This document shows, in pieces, positions 1-8,358 of a DNA stretch of 32,433 nucleotides. The notes under the pieces were generated by a model. The model made no database searches and was not told where the DNA came from. It saw only the letters and a program-made list of their open reading frames with translations. The DNA lies in contig NZ_WGDD01000011.1 of the NCBI RefSeq assembly GCF_015493435.1, forward strand, positions 1 through 32,433, written 5' to 3'. The DNA is from Sulfurovum sp. (GTDB taxonomy: Bacteria > Campylobacterota > Campylobacteria > Campylobacterales > Sulfurovaceae). Every line of letters starts with the position of its first letter. Within the stretch, counting starts at the first letter, position 1. The translations under genes were made by a program, and so were the position numbers.

Positions 1-1307
1 CGCGCACTTTTGCTGTGGTCCCTGCCTACAATGACCGTACTTCCCAAAGGAAGGTGGGAAGCAAATGCTTCCGCAAGCTGACACGCCATTTCGCACGAAA
101 TTTCAACATTGCTTTTTCCTATGACACTGCCATTCTCAAAAATGGAATTTTTGTATTTGTTTCCCCAGACGACATTTTTATTCACTATGGATGCCGCCTC
201 AATGGTCTTGTGCGGCCAGACAGTCAGATCCTGGTCGAACACAGCCAGTTTTCCGACATCACAGCCTTCTGCCAGAATAACACCGGCTTTTGCCGTGACC
301 ATATCGCCTATCTGAGTATCATTGCAGATAACACTGTTATCCAGTATACATTTTCTGCCTATGCTGATGTCATGCCATAACACACTGTTGCGTATTTTGG
401 TTTCAGACAGGATTGTCACATTGTCGCCTATGGAAACATCATGGAGCCGTACATTTTTGCCTATTTTAACATGGGAACCGATGATCACCGTATCGATGAT
501 CTCCACAGAGTCATCGATCTCACTTCCCTCTCCCAGATAGAGGATGCCGTCGGGATGTTCTATTCTCTTTCCCGGGAGAGAGACATCGATCCTGTGTTTG
601 AATATATCGCCGTATACTTCTCTGTAACTGTCAGGATTCCCCACATCGCGCCAGTATCCTCTGGCATCGTACGACATCAGGTCAATCCCCTCATGCATCA
701 GCAGAGGAAACAAGTCTTTGGCAAAGTCAAAACTCTCTTCTCCGGGGATATATTCCAGTATCTCAGGCTCGATGACGTAAATCCCGGTATTGATCGTGTC
801 GCTGAACACTTCACCCCAGCTCGGTTTCTCCAGAAATTTTTCAATTTTTCCGTTCTCATCCGCGATCACCACGCCGAACTGCAGCGGATTTTCTACAGAA
901 GTGAGTGTGATCGTCAGTTTGGATTCTATGGCACAGTGGTGGTCAATGATCTTTTCAAAATCAAAATCACTGACAAGATCGCCGCTGACTATGATGAACG
1001 TCGTATCCAGGAATTCTTTGGCAACTCTCACCGCTCCGGCAGTTCCGAAATCTTCCTCGGGAAGGACATACTCGATCTTTGCACCGATACTGCTGCCGTC
1101 ACCAAAATGGTTTTTAATGATCTCAGGCTTGAAATAAAGCAGCACCACGATTTCGGTAATGCCGATATCGACCAGTTTTCTCATCGTATGTTCCATCATG
1201 GGAATATTGCAGATGGGCAGCATAGGTTTGGGCATAGAGTGTGTCAGCGGCTGTATCCGGGTCCCGAAACCGCCTGCCATCATCACTGCTTTGATATTTT
1301 TAGCCAT
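1..1307 (-). CDS. Sugar-1-phosphate nucleotidyltransferase fused to phosphomannomutase-like domain (3' truncated by window)
   Basis: The visible 435 residues begin with a nucleotidyltransferase domain. The GGFGTR loop is at residues 12-17 and PKPMLP at 26-31, the classic sugar-nucleotide pyrophosphorylase signature. Roughly residues 240-370 form hexapeptide-type repeats typical of a left-handed beta-helix (bacterial GDP-mannose or ADP-glucose pyrophosphorylase type). The reading frame then continues into VGRDHSKSAR, which resembles the start of the alpha-D-phosphohexomutase fold (VGRDxRxS motif), and it runs off the window. This matches the long bacterial 'mannose-1-phosphate guanylyltransferase/phosphomannomutase' fusions. 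The likely reaction is NTP + hexose-1-P to NDP-hexose, but the nucleotide and sugar cannot be read from sequence. ATG at 1307 follows an AAGGA motif that overlaps the end of the upstream gene, and it lies 3 nt after that gene's stop. It is the last visible gene of the glucan operon. Confidence 0.85.
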   Translation of the reverse strand, partial: MAKNIKAVMMAGGFGTRIQPLTHSMPKPMLPICNIPMMEHTMRKLVDIGITEIVVLLYFKPEIIKNHFGDGSSIGAKIEYVLPEEDFGTAGAVRVAKEFLDTTFIIVSGDLVSDFDFEKIIDHHCAIESKLTITLTSVENPLQFGVVIADENGKIEKFLEKPSWGEVFSDTINTGIYVIEPEILEYIPGEESFDFAKDLFPLLMHEGIDLMSYDARGYWRDVGNPDSYREVYGDIFKHRIDVSLPGKRIEHPDGILYLGEGSEIDDSVEIIDTVIIGSHVKIGKNVRLHDVSIGDNVTILSETKIRNSVLWHDISIGRKCILDNSVICNDTQIGDMVTAKAGVILAEGCDVGKLAVFDQDLTVWPHKTIEAASIVNKNVVWGNKYKNSIFENGSVIGKSNVEISCEMACQLAEAFASHLPLGSTVIVGRDHSKSA

Positions 1308-1310
1308 GGA

Positions 1311-1601
1311 CTATCCTTTCTGAAGTTCAATGACTGAATTGACACTGCCAAAAACATTTTCTACTTCCATCGCATCGGCATCGTTCATCCACTCATTTCC
1401 ATTGAGTACATATCTGAATTCATGCCTTTGCTCCAGCGGCAGCACTTTTGTAATATAAAAACTGCCGTCTTTTTTTTGCTTCATACTCTCTTTTTCCCAG
1501 TCATTCCAGGAACCGGCTATCTCTACACATTCCTGTTCCGCGTCACAGACAACGGTAAATGTTACCCACGCCTTTGTGTCATTTTTTTTGATCTTCAGCA
1601 T
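1311..1601 (-). CDS. Stand-alone glycogen-binding domain protein (CBM48/AMPK-beta-like)
   Basis: This 96-residue protein is essentially one carbohydrate-binding module of the CBM48/isoamylase N-terminal/AMPK1-CBM type. It starts with a WVTF strand, contains the diagnostic AGSWNDW motif near residues 29-35, then a GSFYIT strand and HEFRYVLNGNEW near 60-71, and ends with an acidic DADAMEVENVFGS segment. No catalytic domain, signal peptide or membrane span is present. In characterised systems this module tethers branching, debranching or kinase complexes to alpha-glucan. Here it stands alone between pgi and the nucleotidyltransferase, downstream of glucan phosphorylase. I infer a glucan-targeting or scaffolding role, which is not proven. 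The ATG is preceded by an AGAAAGGAAAAAG ribosome binding site, and the 3 nt gap to the next gene suggests co-translation. Confidence 0.85.
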   Translation of the reverse strand: MLKIKKNDTKAWVTFTVVCDAEQECVEIAGSWNDWEKESMKQKKDGSFYITKVLPLEQRHEFRYVLNGNEWMNDADAMEVENVFGSVNSVIELQKG

Positions 1602-1621
1602 TCTTTTTCCTTTCTCTCTGT

Positions 1622-2884
1622 TTATTTGCTTTGGAATTTCTTCACCAGTATCTTTTTACCCAGTTCGACACCCGGCTGATCGTAAGTATCTATCTGCATC
1701 ATTATACCACAGGCGGAAGTCAGTATTTCGTAGTACATAATAAGTTCGCCGATATTCGCTTCACTCATTGTGTCCAGTACGATCCTGTCGACCGGGATGT
1801 TTTTTGCCATCAAACTTTCTCTCGTCGCATCACACTCTATATCGATAAGTTCGTTAAAGGTATGGGTATTGACATAATCTGTCTTTTCGATATATTTTAG
1901 CGATATATCCGGTATGGACAGATCATGGTCGAAATGCTCTATCTTGATGAACGTCACGGTCTTGTCTCTCATGCCTTCAATGATAAGCTGCAAAAAAGAG
2001 TGCTGGTCGACCGAACCGATGTGACCCACAGGTGTCAACCCGGTATGGCTGCCCTTCTCATCTATCTTCCCAAGCGATTCACCCCACAGCTGTACGAACC
2101 ATTTGCTAAAGTGCTCCAGACAGTCCCCGTAGGAAAAAAGCACCGTTACAGGGTAATGCTCCCTATAGTGTGTCAGAAAATAGGCTTTTCTGAGCAAATG
2201 CTCCTCTTTGCCTTCAAAAAAACGTTTGGCAAAATGCCCTGCACCGCCGAGTATGGTTTTTACATCATAGCCCGCAAGCATCAGCGGCACAATACCCACA
2301 CTGCTCAGTACGGAAAAACGTCCTCCCACATTGGCAGGAATATGAAAGCGTTGTATAGAGTAAAAAGCGGCGAACCGGTCAAGCGGCGAACCTTCATCCG
2401 TGACCACCATGATCTGCCGAATATCTCTGCCCTGAAAATCGAGGTCAAAATGCTTGATAACCGCTTTGAAGATGGACGTGGTTTCTATGGTGGAACCGGA
2501 TTTGGAAACAACGATGAAAAGTGTTTTGTCCCGATTGATCCTGTCAAAATGTGCAAGAAGCGATACCGGGTCCGGATTTTCAAGGAAGAGCATATTTTTC
2601 GATTCCGGGTATTTGCTTGCAAGGGCAGCGTGTATCGCCTTGGTTCCCAGAGAGGAACCGCCAATGCCTATTACCGCGACCGTTTCAAGTGTCTTGAGAA
2701 AATCAGACTCACGCTCTGCATATGCTTCAAGCTCTCTGGCAATGGCCATAGAATCTTCAGGAAGGGTGTAATACCCGCTGACACCTTCTGCAGCTTCGTT
2801 TTCGATGGCACGGAATACATCCGCCAGTTCTGCCTGTTCGGGCTCTTCCCTTTTCAGACTGAAATCCTTTTCATACGTGACCAT
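1622..2884 (-). CDS. pgi: Glucose-6-phosphate isomerase
   Basis: This 420-residue cytoplasmic enzyme interconverts glucose-6-P and fructose-6-P. Signature elements occur in order: GIGGSSLG at residues 73-80, the phosphate-binding SKSGSTIET at 127-135, the family signature containing GGRF at 187-190, QLWGESLGK near 265-273 with the catalytic Glu, GSVDQHS at 290-296 with the ring-opening His, and DQPGVELGK at 402-410 with the C-terminal catalytic Lys. It is about 130 residues shorter than the E. coli enzyme but fits the short bacterial class. The ATG is preceded by a strong AAAGGAGGG ribosome binding site. It follows pgm by 25 nt in the same operon, so glucose-1-P made by GlgP can reach fructose-6-P, also a precursor for mannose-type sugars. 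Confidence 0.95.
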   Translation of the reverse strand: MVTYEKDFSLKREEPEQAELADVFRAIENEAAEGVSGYYTLPEDSMAIARELEAYAERESDFLKTLETVAVIGIGGSSLGTKAIHAALASKYPESKNMLFLENPDPVSLLAHFDRINRDKTLFIVVSKSGSTIETTSIFKAVIKHFDLDFQGRDIRQIMVVTDEGSPLDRFAAFYSIQRFHIPANVGGRFSVLSSVGIVPLMLAGYDVKTILGGAGHFAKRFFEGKEEHLLRKAYFLTHYREHYPVTVLFSYGDCLEHFSKWFVQLWGESLGKIDEKGSHTGLTPVGHIGSVDQHSFLQLIIEGMRDKTVTFIKIEHFDHDLSIPDISLKYIEKTDYVNTHTFNELIDIECDATRESLMAKNIPVDRIVLDTMSEANIGELIMYYEILTSACGIMMQIDTYDQPGVELGKKILVKKFQSK

Positions 2885-2909
2885 ATGTTGTTCCCTCCTT
2901 TTTTAATGA

Positions 2910-4556
2910 TTAATCTATAATCGCATCAACAATCTCTTTGGCCTCTTTCTGCAGTGTGTGTAAATGTTCGGCTGAAAGAAAACTTTCAGCATAGATTTTG
3001 TAGATATCTTCTGTACCGGAAGGCCTGAGTGCTACCCATCCGTTCTCTGTAACAATCTTTACTCCGCCGATATCGGCATTGTTCCCCGGTGCTTTGGTAT
3101 AAATACATTCTATCGTTTCTCCGGCAAGATCGGCTTGATGTATGTCATGGGATGTCAGGTTTTTAAGTTTTTCTTTCTGTGCTTTGCTTGCGGGAGCATC
3201 TATTCTTTCATAATACGCTTTGCCGAACGCCTGTTCAAAACCGGCATAAATACGTGCCGGGTCTTTTTGCTCTTTTGCCAGGATCTCCGCCGCAAGAAGA
3301 TTCAATATAATGCCGTCTTTGTCCGTTGTCCAGACACTTCCGTCAAACCGCAGGAACGAAGCCCCGGCACTCTCCTCTCCGCCAAACCCAAGTTCGCCGT
3401 CCATCAGCCCTGTCGAAAACCACTTGAAACCGACCGGTACTTCATACACTGTTTTATGCAGTGACTTTGCGACCCGGTCGATCATGGAACTGGAAACCAG
3501 CGTTTTGCCTATGTGCAAATCCTCACGCCACTTTTTCCTCGAGCTGAAAAGATACCAGATCGCTACGCTCAGATAATGGTTCGGGTTCATCAGCCCGCCT
3601 TGGGGCGTAACGATGCCGTGCCTGTCAGAGTCCACATCATTGGCAAAGGCAATGTCATACCTGTCTTTCAGTTCAATGAGTCCTGCCATGGCATAGGGTG
3701 AAGAACAGTCCATGCGGATCTTCCCGTCATGGTCAAGATGCATAAAAGAGAAAGTCGGGTCTACATAAGGGTCGAGTATATCCATTCCCAGTCCGTACAT
3801 TTCATTGATCTTCTGATACACGGCAATACTGGCTCCTCCCAGAGGGTTGACACCGATCTTGAGTTTGGCCTTTTGAATGGCAGCCATATCGACGATCTCT
3901 TTCAGGGCAGTGACATACGGTGTGGTAAAATCATACGCCGTGATATATCCTGAATTCATCGCTTCTTTCAGGGTACAGGATTTCACCTCTTTCAAGCCGT
4001 TCTCCAGTATTTCATTGGCCCGCTTTTCTATCTGTGACGTCACATCGGTATCTGCCGGACCGCCGTTGGGCGGATTGTACTTGTAACCGCCGTCAGACGG
4101 CGGATTGTGCGAGGGAGTGATGACAATGCCGTCACAAATGCCGCCATCTTTTTTATTGGCTTCGATAATGGCAAAAGAGACAAGCGGAGTTGCCGTATAA
4201 CCGTCATCTTCGGCAATCGATATACTGACACGGTTGGCGGTAAAAACTTCTATGGCTGTCAGCTGTGCAGGTGTAGAAAGAGCATGGGTGTCTTTTCCTA
4301 TGAACAGGGTGCCGTCGATCCCCTGTTCCTTCCTGTAGTCGCAGATCGCCTGGCTTATGGCTTTGACATGGGCTTCATTGAAACTTTTTTTAGAGGCGTT
4401 TCCCCGGTGTCCGGAAGTACCGAACGCTACCCTCTGTTCTTTATGGGACATTTCCGGCTTAAGCGTATAGTAGGCACTGATCAGCTTGGGAATGTTTTCC
4501 AGCTGCGACTTGGGAACCTTCTTCCCGGCCAATGCATTTAAATTCGATTTTGACAT
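2910..4556 (-). CDS. pgm: Phosphoglucomutase, alpha-D-glucose-specific
   Basis: This 548-residue enzyme interconverts glucose-1-P and glucose-6-P. The length and sequence match the E. coli Pgm type. FGTSGHRG is at residues 45-52, and the phosphoserine loop TPSHNPP is at 147-153 with catalytic Ser149, followed by a conserved KYNPPNGGPADT stretch. The Mg2+ loop DVDSDRHG is at 307-314, the sugar-binding GGEESAG at 392-398, and the C-terminal phosphate-binding RPSGTE at 511-516. All four phosphohexomutase active-site loops are therefore intact. The start codon lies 1 nt after the glgP stop, and the ribosome binding site AAAGGAG is inside the end of glgP, so the two are probably translationally coupled. 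In this operon it acts on the glucose-1-P released by the phosphorylase. Confidence 0.97.
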   Translation of the reverse strand: MSKSNLNALAGKKVPKSQLENIPKLISAYYTLKPEMSHKEQRVAFGTSGHRGNASKKSFNEAHVKAISQAICDYRKEQGIDGTLFIGKDTHALSTPAQLTAIEVFTANRVSISIAEDDGYTATPLVSFAIIEANKKDGGICDGIVITPSHNPPSDGGYKYNPPNGGPADTDVTSQIEKRANEILENGLKEVKSCTLKEAMNSGYITAYDFTTPYVTALKEIVDMAAIQKAKLKIGVNPLGGASIAVYQKINEMYGLGMDILDPYVDPTFSFMHLDHDGKIRMDCSSPYAMAGLIELKDRYDIAFANDVDSDRHGIVTPQGGLMNPNHYLSVAIWYLFSSRKKWREDLHIGKTLVSSSMIDRVAKSLHKTVYEVPVGFKWFSTGLMDGELGFGGEESAGASFLRFDGSVWTTDKDGIILNLLAAEILAKEQKDPARIYAGFEQAFGKAYYERIDAPASKAQKEKLKNLTSHDIHQADLAGETIECIYTKAPGNNADIGGVKIVTENGWVALRPSGTEDIYKIYAESFLSAEHLHTLQKEAKEIVDAIID

Positions 4557-4557
4557 G

Positions 4558-6684
4558 TTACTCCTTTATTTTTTTGCTGATAGGAACATAGAACATTTCC
4601 AGATAGTCTTTCATCATTCTTCTTGCACTGAAATGAGGCGATATGCTCATGATGGCTTTTTTCATTTTTTCAGCCCACGCTTTGGGGAACGATTCTTTGC
4701 CTGTTCTGTAAAAAAGAGGAACGATCTCATTTTCAAGCGTATCATAAATGGCATTGGCATCCCGGCTATCGTCTGATGTCTCTTCTCCTATTTTCCAGCC
4801 GTTCTCTCCAGTGTAGCCTTCCGGCCACCAGCCGTCCAGCCCGGAGAAATGCAGTGTACCGTTGAGACTGGCTTTCATACCGCTGGTCCCGCAGGCTTCC
4901 ATGGGGATCTTCGGATTGTTCAGCCATACATCCACGCCCCGTACAAGATATTTCGCCACTTCTTCGCCATAGTCTTCTATGAAGGCGATCCTGCCCTTAA
5001 ACCGGGGGTTCTGAGCAACTTTGAATATATTTTGTATCATTTTCTTTCCGGGGTTGTCTGAGGGGTGTGCTTTTCCCGTAAAAATGATCTGTACAGGCCT
5101 GTCGCTGTTGTTAACGATCTTCTCAAGTCTCTCCAGATCATGCAGTATCAGGTTGGGACGCTTGTAGCTTGTCATTCTGCGTGCAAAACCGATGGTCAGA
5201 ATATCGGGGTCAAGCATAACGCCTTCCGCCATGGCTACCAGAGGGTCAATACCTTCGTTCGACCATTTCTGCCTTACTCTTTCGCGCACAAAGTTGACAA
5301 GACGCACTTTATTGGTATAGTGCATATTCCAGATCTTCTCTGCTTCGATCTCTTCCACCCTGCTCCACACCGCTTCTTCATCTTCAAGGTGCTGCCACTG
5401 CTCACCCAGCACCTTGTCATAGGTTCGGGTCAGTTCATCGCTCAGCCAGGTAGGAATGTGCACACCGTTCGTCACGTATTCTATGGGTACATTCTCTTTG
5501 TCATCCATCGCAAAGACATCTTTCCATATTTCTTTGGTCACTTCCGAGTGTTTCTTGCTGACAGCATTGCGCTGATGGCACATTTTCAGCCCCAGCACGG
5601 TCATGTTGAAACCGGCATTCGGCGCATCCGGATTGATACCGAAACTGAAGAACTGGTCCTTGCTCAGCCCGAGTCTCTGCCAGTAGTCTCTGAAATAATT
5701 GCTCATCATATCGAAACTGTACACATCCGTGGCCGCCTGAAGCGGTGTATGCGTTGTAAAAACAGAAGTTTCTTTGACTTTTTCTATCGCCTCTTCCAGA
5801 CTCATTTTTTCATCTTCAATGAAACTTCTGACCCTTTCAAAAAGCGCAAAAGCCGGATGTCCTTCATTCAAATGGAGAATGGAGTACTTGATGCCGAGCT
5901 CTTCGAGCACCCTGTATCCGCCTATGCCGAGCACGATCTGCTGTCTGAGACGCTGGTTCATATCGGGGACATAAAGATGGGAGCTTATGCCTCTGTCCCA
6001 CGGGTCATTCTGTTCCACATCCGTATCGAGCAGATAGAGGGTCACACGCCCGACATTGATCTTCCAGACAGAAGTGTAGACCGGCGGGTCGATAAAAGGC
6101 ACCTGTATGGTAAAATGGTTCCCGTTCTCGTCAAGCACCCTTTCAATAGGTGCATTGTCTTTGTCTATGGTTTCATTCGTGCCGTTCTGCCAGCCGTCGC
6201 TGCCTATGACCTGCCTGACATAGCCCTGTGCGTACATAAAGCCGATCCCTACGAGAGGAAGCCCCATATCGCTTGACTCTTTAAGAATGTCGCCGGCAAG
6301 AAAGCCGAGCCCGCCTGAATAAATGGGTACGGAATGGTGCAGTCCGTACTCTGCGCAGAAGTAGGCGACAGGAAGCGGCTCTTCTTCGGCATAGACCCGG
6401 CTGTCCTGCATATAGTCCCTGAACAGGGCATGTACATACTGGTATTCTTTCATAAAGGTTTCATCCTCTGTCAGCGCAGCAATATCCTCTTGGGAAAGTG
6501 CATTGAGCATTTTAATGGGGTTGTGGCTGCTCTCTTTCCACAAATAGGGATTGATGAGCTTAAAAAGGTTTTTCCCCCGGGGGTTCCATGTCCACCAGAG
6601 ATTGAGTGCTATGTCACTTAGAAATTCTATCTCTTTGGGCAGTTTCGGTATGGCGATATTTTTTGAAGGATCACTTGCAAACAT
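4558..6684 (-). CDS. glgP: Alpha-glucan (glycogen/maltodextrin) phosphorylase, short type
   Basis: This 708-residue GT35-family enzyme releases glucose-1-P from alpha-1,4-glucan ends using phosphate and pyridoxal phosphate. It begins with an LPKEIEFLSDIALNLWWTW segment typical of the short bacterial/archaeal class, followed by PVAYFCAEYGLHHSVPIYSGGLG and an HLNEGHPAF segment. The PLP motif EACGTSGMK places the Schiff-base lysine at about residue 604. It lacks the extra N-terminal regulatory region of eukaryotic phosphorylases. It is the first gene of the minus-strand glucan operon, followed by pgm, pgi, the CBM48 protein and the nucleotidyltransferase. The ribosome binding site is weak (AAAGTG). 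The upstream gap carries a palindromic element described separately. No glycogen synthase or branching enzyme is present in the window. Confidence 0.93.
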   Translation of the reverse strand: MFASDPSKNIAIPKLPKEIEFLSDIALNLWWTWNPRGKNLFKLINPYLWKESSHNPIKMLNALSQEDIAALTEDETFMKEYQYVHALFRDYMQDSRVYAEEEPLPVAYFCAEYGLHHSVPIYSGGLGFLAGDILKESSDMGLPLVGIGFMYAQGYVRQVIGSDGWQNGTNETIDKDNAPIERVLDENGNHFTIQVPFIDPPVYTSVWKINVGRVTLYLLDTDVEQNDPWDRGISSHLYVPDMNQRLRQQIVLGIGGYRVLEELGIKYSILHLNEGHPAFALFERVRSFIEDEKMSLEEAIEKVKETSVFTTHTPLQAATDVYSFDMMSNYFRDYWQRLGLSKDQFFSFGINPDAPNAGFNMTVLGLKMCHQRNAVSKKHSEVTKEIWKDVFAMDDKENVPIEYVTNGVHIPTWLSDELTRTYDKVLGEQWQHLEDEEAVWSRVEEIEAEKIWNMHYTNKVRLVNFVRERVRQKWSNEGIDPLVAMAEGVMLDPDILTIGFARRMTSYKRPNLILHDLERLEKIVNNSDRPVQIIFTGKAHPSDNPGKKMIQNIFKVAQNPRFKGRIAFIEDYGEEVAKYLVRGVDVWLNNPKIPMEACGTSGMKASLNGTLHFSGLDGWWPEGYTGENGWKIGEETSDDSRDANAIYDTLENEIVPLFYRTGKESFPKAWAEKMKKAIMSISPHFSARRMMKDYLEMFYVPISKKIKE

Positions 6685-6715
6685 TTTTTCACTTTATAAG
6701 GGTATTTTTATGTTG

Positions 6716-6771
6716 TAGATATCTATCTGATACACTACTACTTCTATAATGTTACCATACAAAGGTAACGA
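6716..6771 (-). promoter_or_regulatory. Candidate promoter with operator-like inverted repeats upstream of glgP
   Basis: The 105-bp gap between the antiporter and glgP contains a perfect inverted repeat GTTACC-N7-GGTAAC (6751-6769). It also contains a 10-bp palindrome TAGATATCTA (6716-6725). On the minus strand a -10-like TATAGA (6748-6743) lies 17 bp from a weak -35-like TCGTTA (6771-6766), so the GTTACC repeat would overlap the spacer and -35, a common repressor position. The repeat is not followed by a T-run on either strand, so it does not look like an intrinsic terminator. The regulator is unknown. Confidence 0.4.
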
Positions 6772-6789
6772 AAAGATAATAGAACAACG

Positions 6790-8346
6790 CTATGCGCCCA
6801 TATTTTCCAGTTCAAGCAGTCTCGTATCCAGATCAGATTTTAAATGGTAGTAGGCATCGGGGTTGAGTGCCCCGTTCTGGTAGAGTTCCAGCAAATTGGC
6901 TTTTTGTGTCATGATCTCCCGGCGCCTGAAACGCATGGTCTCTTCCTCGACCAGAGCATCCCGGTCTATGTCGAGCGCATCCAGGTCGGCTTTGGCTTCA
7001 TCGAGCTGTTTCTGGTACTCTTCTTTAAGGTTCTCGGCACTGCTTTTGCTAAGCATACGTCTTTTTTCCGCCCTATCCAGATCGTCAAGGGCATCTTCAA
7101 GCAGGGAAATGCGGGCTTTAAGCTCTTCATAGCCGAAAACCTGTGTCCGTTTGCTGATAATACCAAGCATTTTCAGCAGCGGTGTCATCGTCAGGCCCTG
7201 TACAAAGATCGAAAGCAGTACGACACCGAAGACAAGAGTGACGATCACTTCTTTCATCGCCATACTGTCAGGCAGACTGAGCGCAAGCACCATCGAAAGC
7301 GCTCCCCGGAGCCCGCCCCATTCCATGGCAAGACTCCAGCGGAAAGGAAAGTGCAGCCTTGTAGGGTAAAAAACGGCCCAGGTACTGCTGACAACGATCA
7401 GTCTGGCAAGCAATACGGAAACATAGGCGATGAGCACAACAGGCCAGAGTTCCCAGAGCATTTTAAGATTGATGGCAAAGCCCATCAAGAGAAAAATAAG
7501 TGAGTTCAGCGCGAAAGCGATATATTCCCAGAAGGCCTCGGTAGTAATGCGTATGGAAGGGAAAAGTACTCCCTGAAAGCCTTTATTGCCGCATATCAGT
7601 CCTGTCGCAACCGTACTCATGACACCCGATACACCAAGCTTGTCCGCAATCAGAAAAGAACCGTACGCTGCAACTGTCGTGACGGTAATGGTCACCATGG
7701 CATCATCGAGATGACGCATTAGCATTGCAGCCAGCAGTCCCACCATCACACCGACCAGAAGACCGAAACCGACAATCCGGAAAAAATCTACCAGTGCCTG
7801 CTGCGGCGTTCCCAGATCACCATGAAGAAACTGCATGGCAAGTACGAAAACCACAATAGAGGTACCGTCGTTGAGCAGACTTTCGCTTTCTATGAGCAGA
7901 CGCAGCCTGCGCGGAGCACCGAGTTCCTTAAAAATGGAAATGACAGAAACAGGGTCGGTGGCTGCTACAGCCGCACCGAACAAAATGGCAAGCGGCCAGG
8001 TAAATGCGTCAATACCGGCAAACCAGACACTTGCCGGTACCAGTACCGCCGCCGTGACCACGGTTGAAATAATGACCCCGGGAATGACAAAGACGGCAAT
8101 AAGCCAGAAATCTTTTGCCATATCGGAGGTACGCAGATGGATTGCCGCTTCAAAAATGAGTCCGGGAAGAAAAATGGCATACAGCATTTCCTGACTGATC
8201 TTCGGGGCATGCAGCAGCTGCGCCGCACCCAGGGCCAATCCGACCGCCATTAATGCGATCGTATAGGGAAGATGGATGCGTTTTGCCAAAACCGCAACAG
8301 TAGATGCAATGACAAACAGTATCAGAACAACCGATTCATTACCCAT
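6790..8346 (-). CDS. Na+/H+ antiporter, CPA1 (NhaP-like) family
   Basis: This 518-residue inner-membrane cation/proton exchanger has about 12 hydrophobic spans in the first 400 residues. CPA1 hallmarks are visible: LPGLIFEAA near residues 60-68, ATDPVSV at 129-135 (Asp131), and ESLLNDGTS at 155-163 containing the Asn-Asp pair (159-160) that carries ions in electroneutral exchangers. The last 110 or so residues are hydrophilic, rich in Glu, Lys and Leu, and probably coiled coil, as in NhaP/NHE cytosolic tails. The start has GGAG 8 nt upstream. It follows the Nramp-like gene by 12 nt and is the last gene of the ion-transport run. Its likely role is Na+ or K+ export for pH and salt control. The cation preference cannot be read from sequence. 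Confidence 0.9.
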   Translation of the reverse strand: MGNESVVLILFVIASTVAVLAKRIHLPYTIALMAVGLALGAAQLLHAPKISQEMLYAIFLPGLIFEAAIHLRTSDMAKDFWLIAVFVIPGVIISTVVTAAVLVPASVWFAGIDAFTWPLAILFGAAVAATDPVSVISIFKELGAPRRLRLLIESESLLNDGTSIVVFVLAMQFLHGDLGTPQQALVDFFRIVGFGLLVGVMVGLLAAMLMRHLDDAMVTITVTTVAAYGSFLIADKLGVSGVMSTVATGLICGNKGFQGVLFPSIRITTEAFWEYIAFALNSLIFLLMGFAINLKMLWELWPVVLIAYVSVLLARLIVVSSTWAVFYPTRLHFPFRWSLAMEWGGLRGALSMVLALSLPDSMAMKEVIVTLVFGVVLLSIFVQGLTMTPLLKMLGIISKRTQVFGYEELKARISLLEDALDDLDRAEKRRMLSKSSAENLKEEYQKQLDEAKADLDALDIDRDALVEEETMRFRRREIMTQKANLLELYQNGALNPDAYYHLKSDLDTRLLELENMGA

Positions 8347-8358
8347 ACTGCACGCTCC

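Noticed and set aside
1925-2920. 331-codon plus-strand frame opposite pgi
   Set aside because: It is antisense to a gene with intact active-site motifs, and its translation is low-quality (Cys/Phe/Arg-rich) with no family match.
5065-6276. 403-codon plus-strand frame opposite glgP
   Set aside because: It is a shadow of the phosphorylase coding strand. No ribosome binding site and no recognisable domain.
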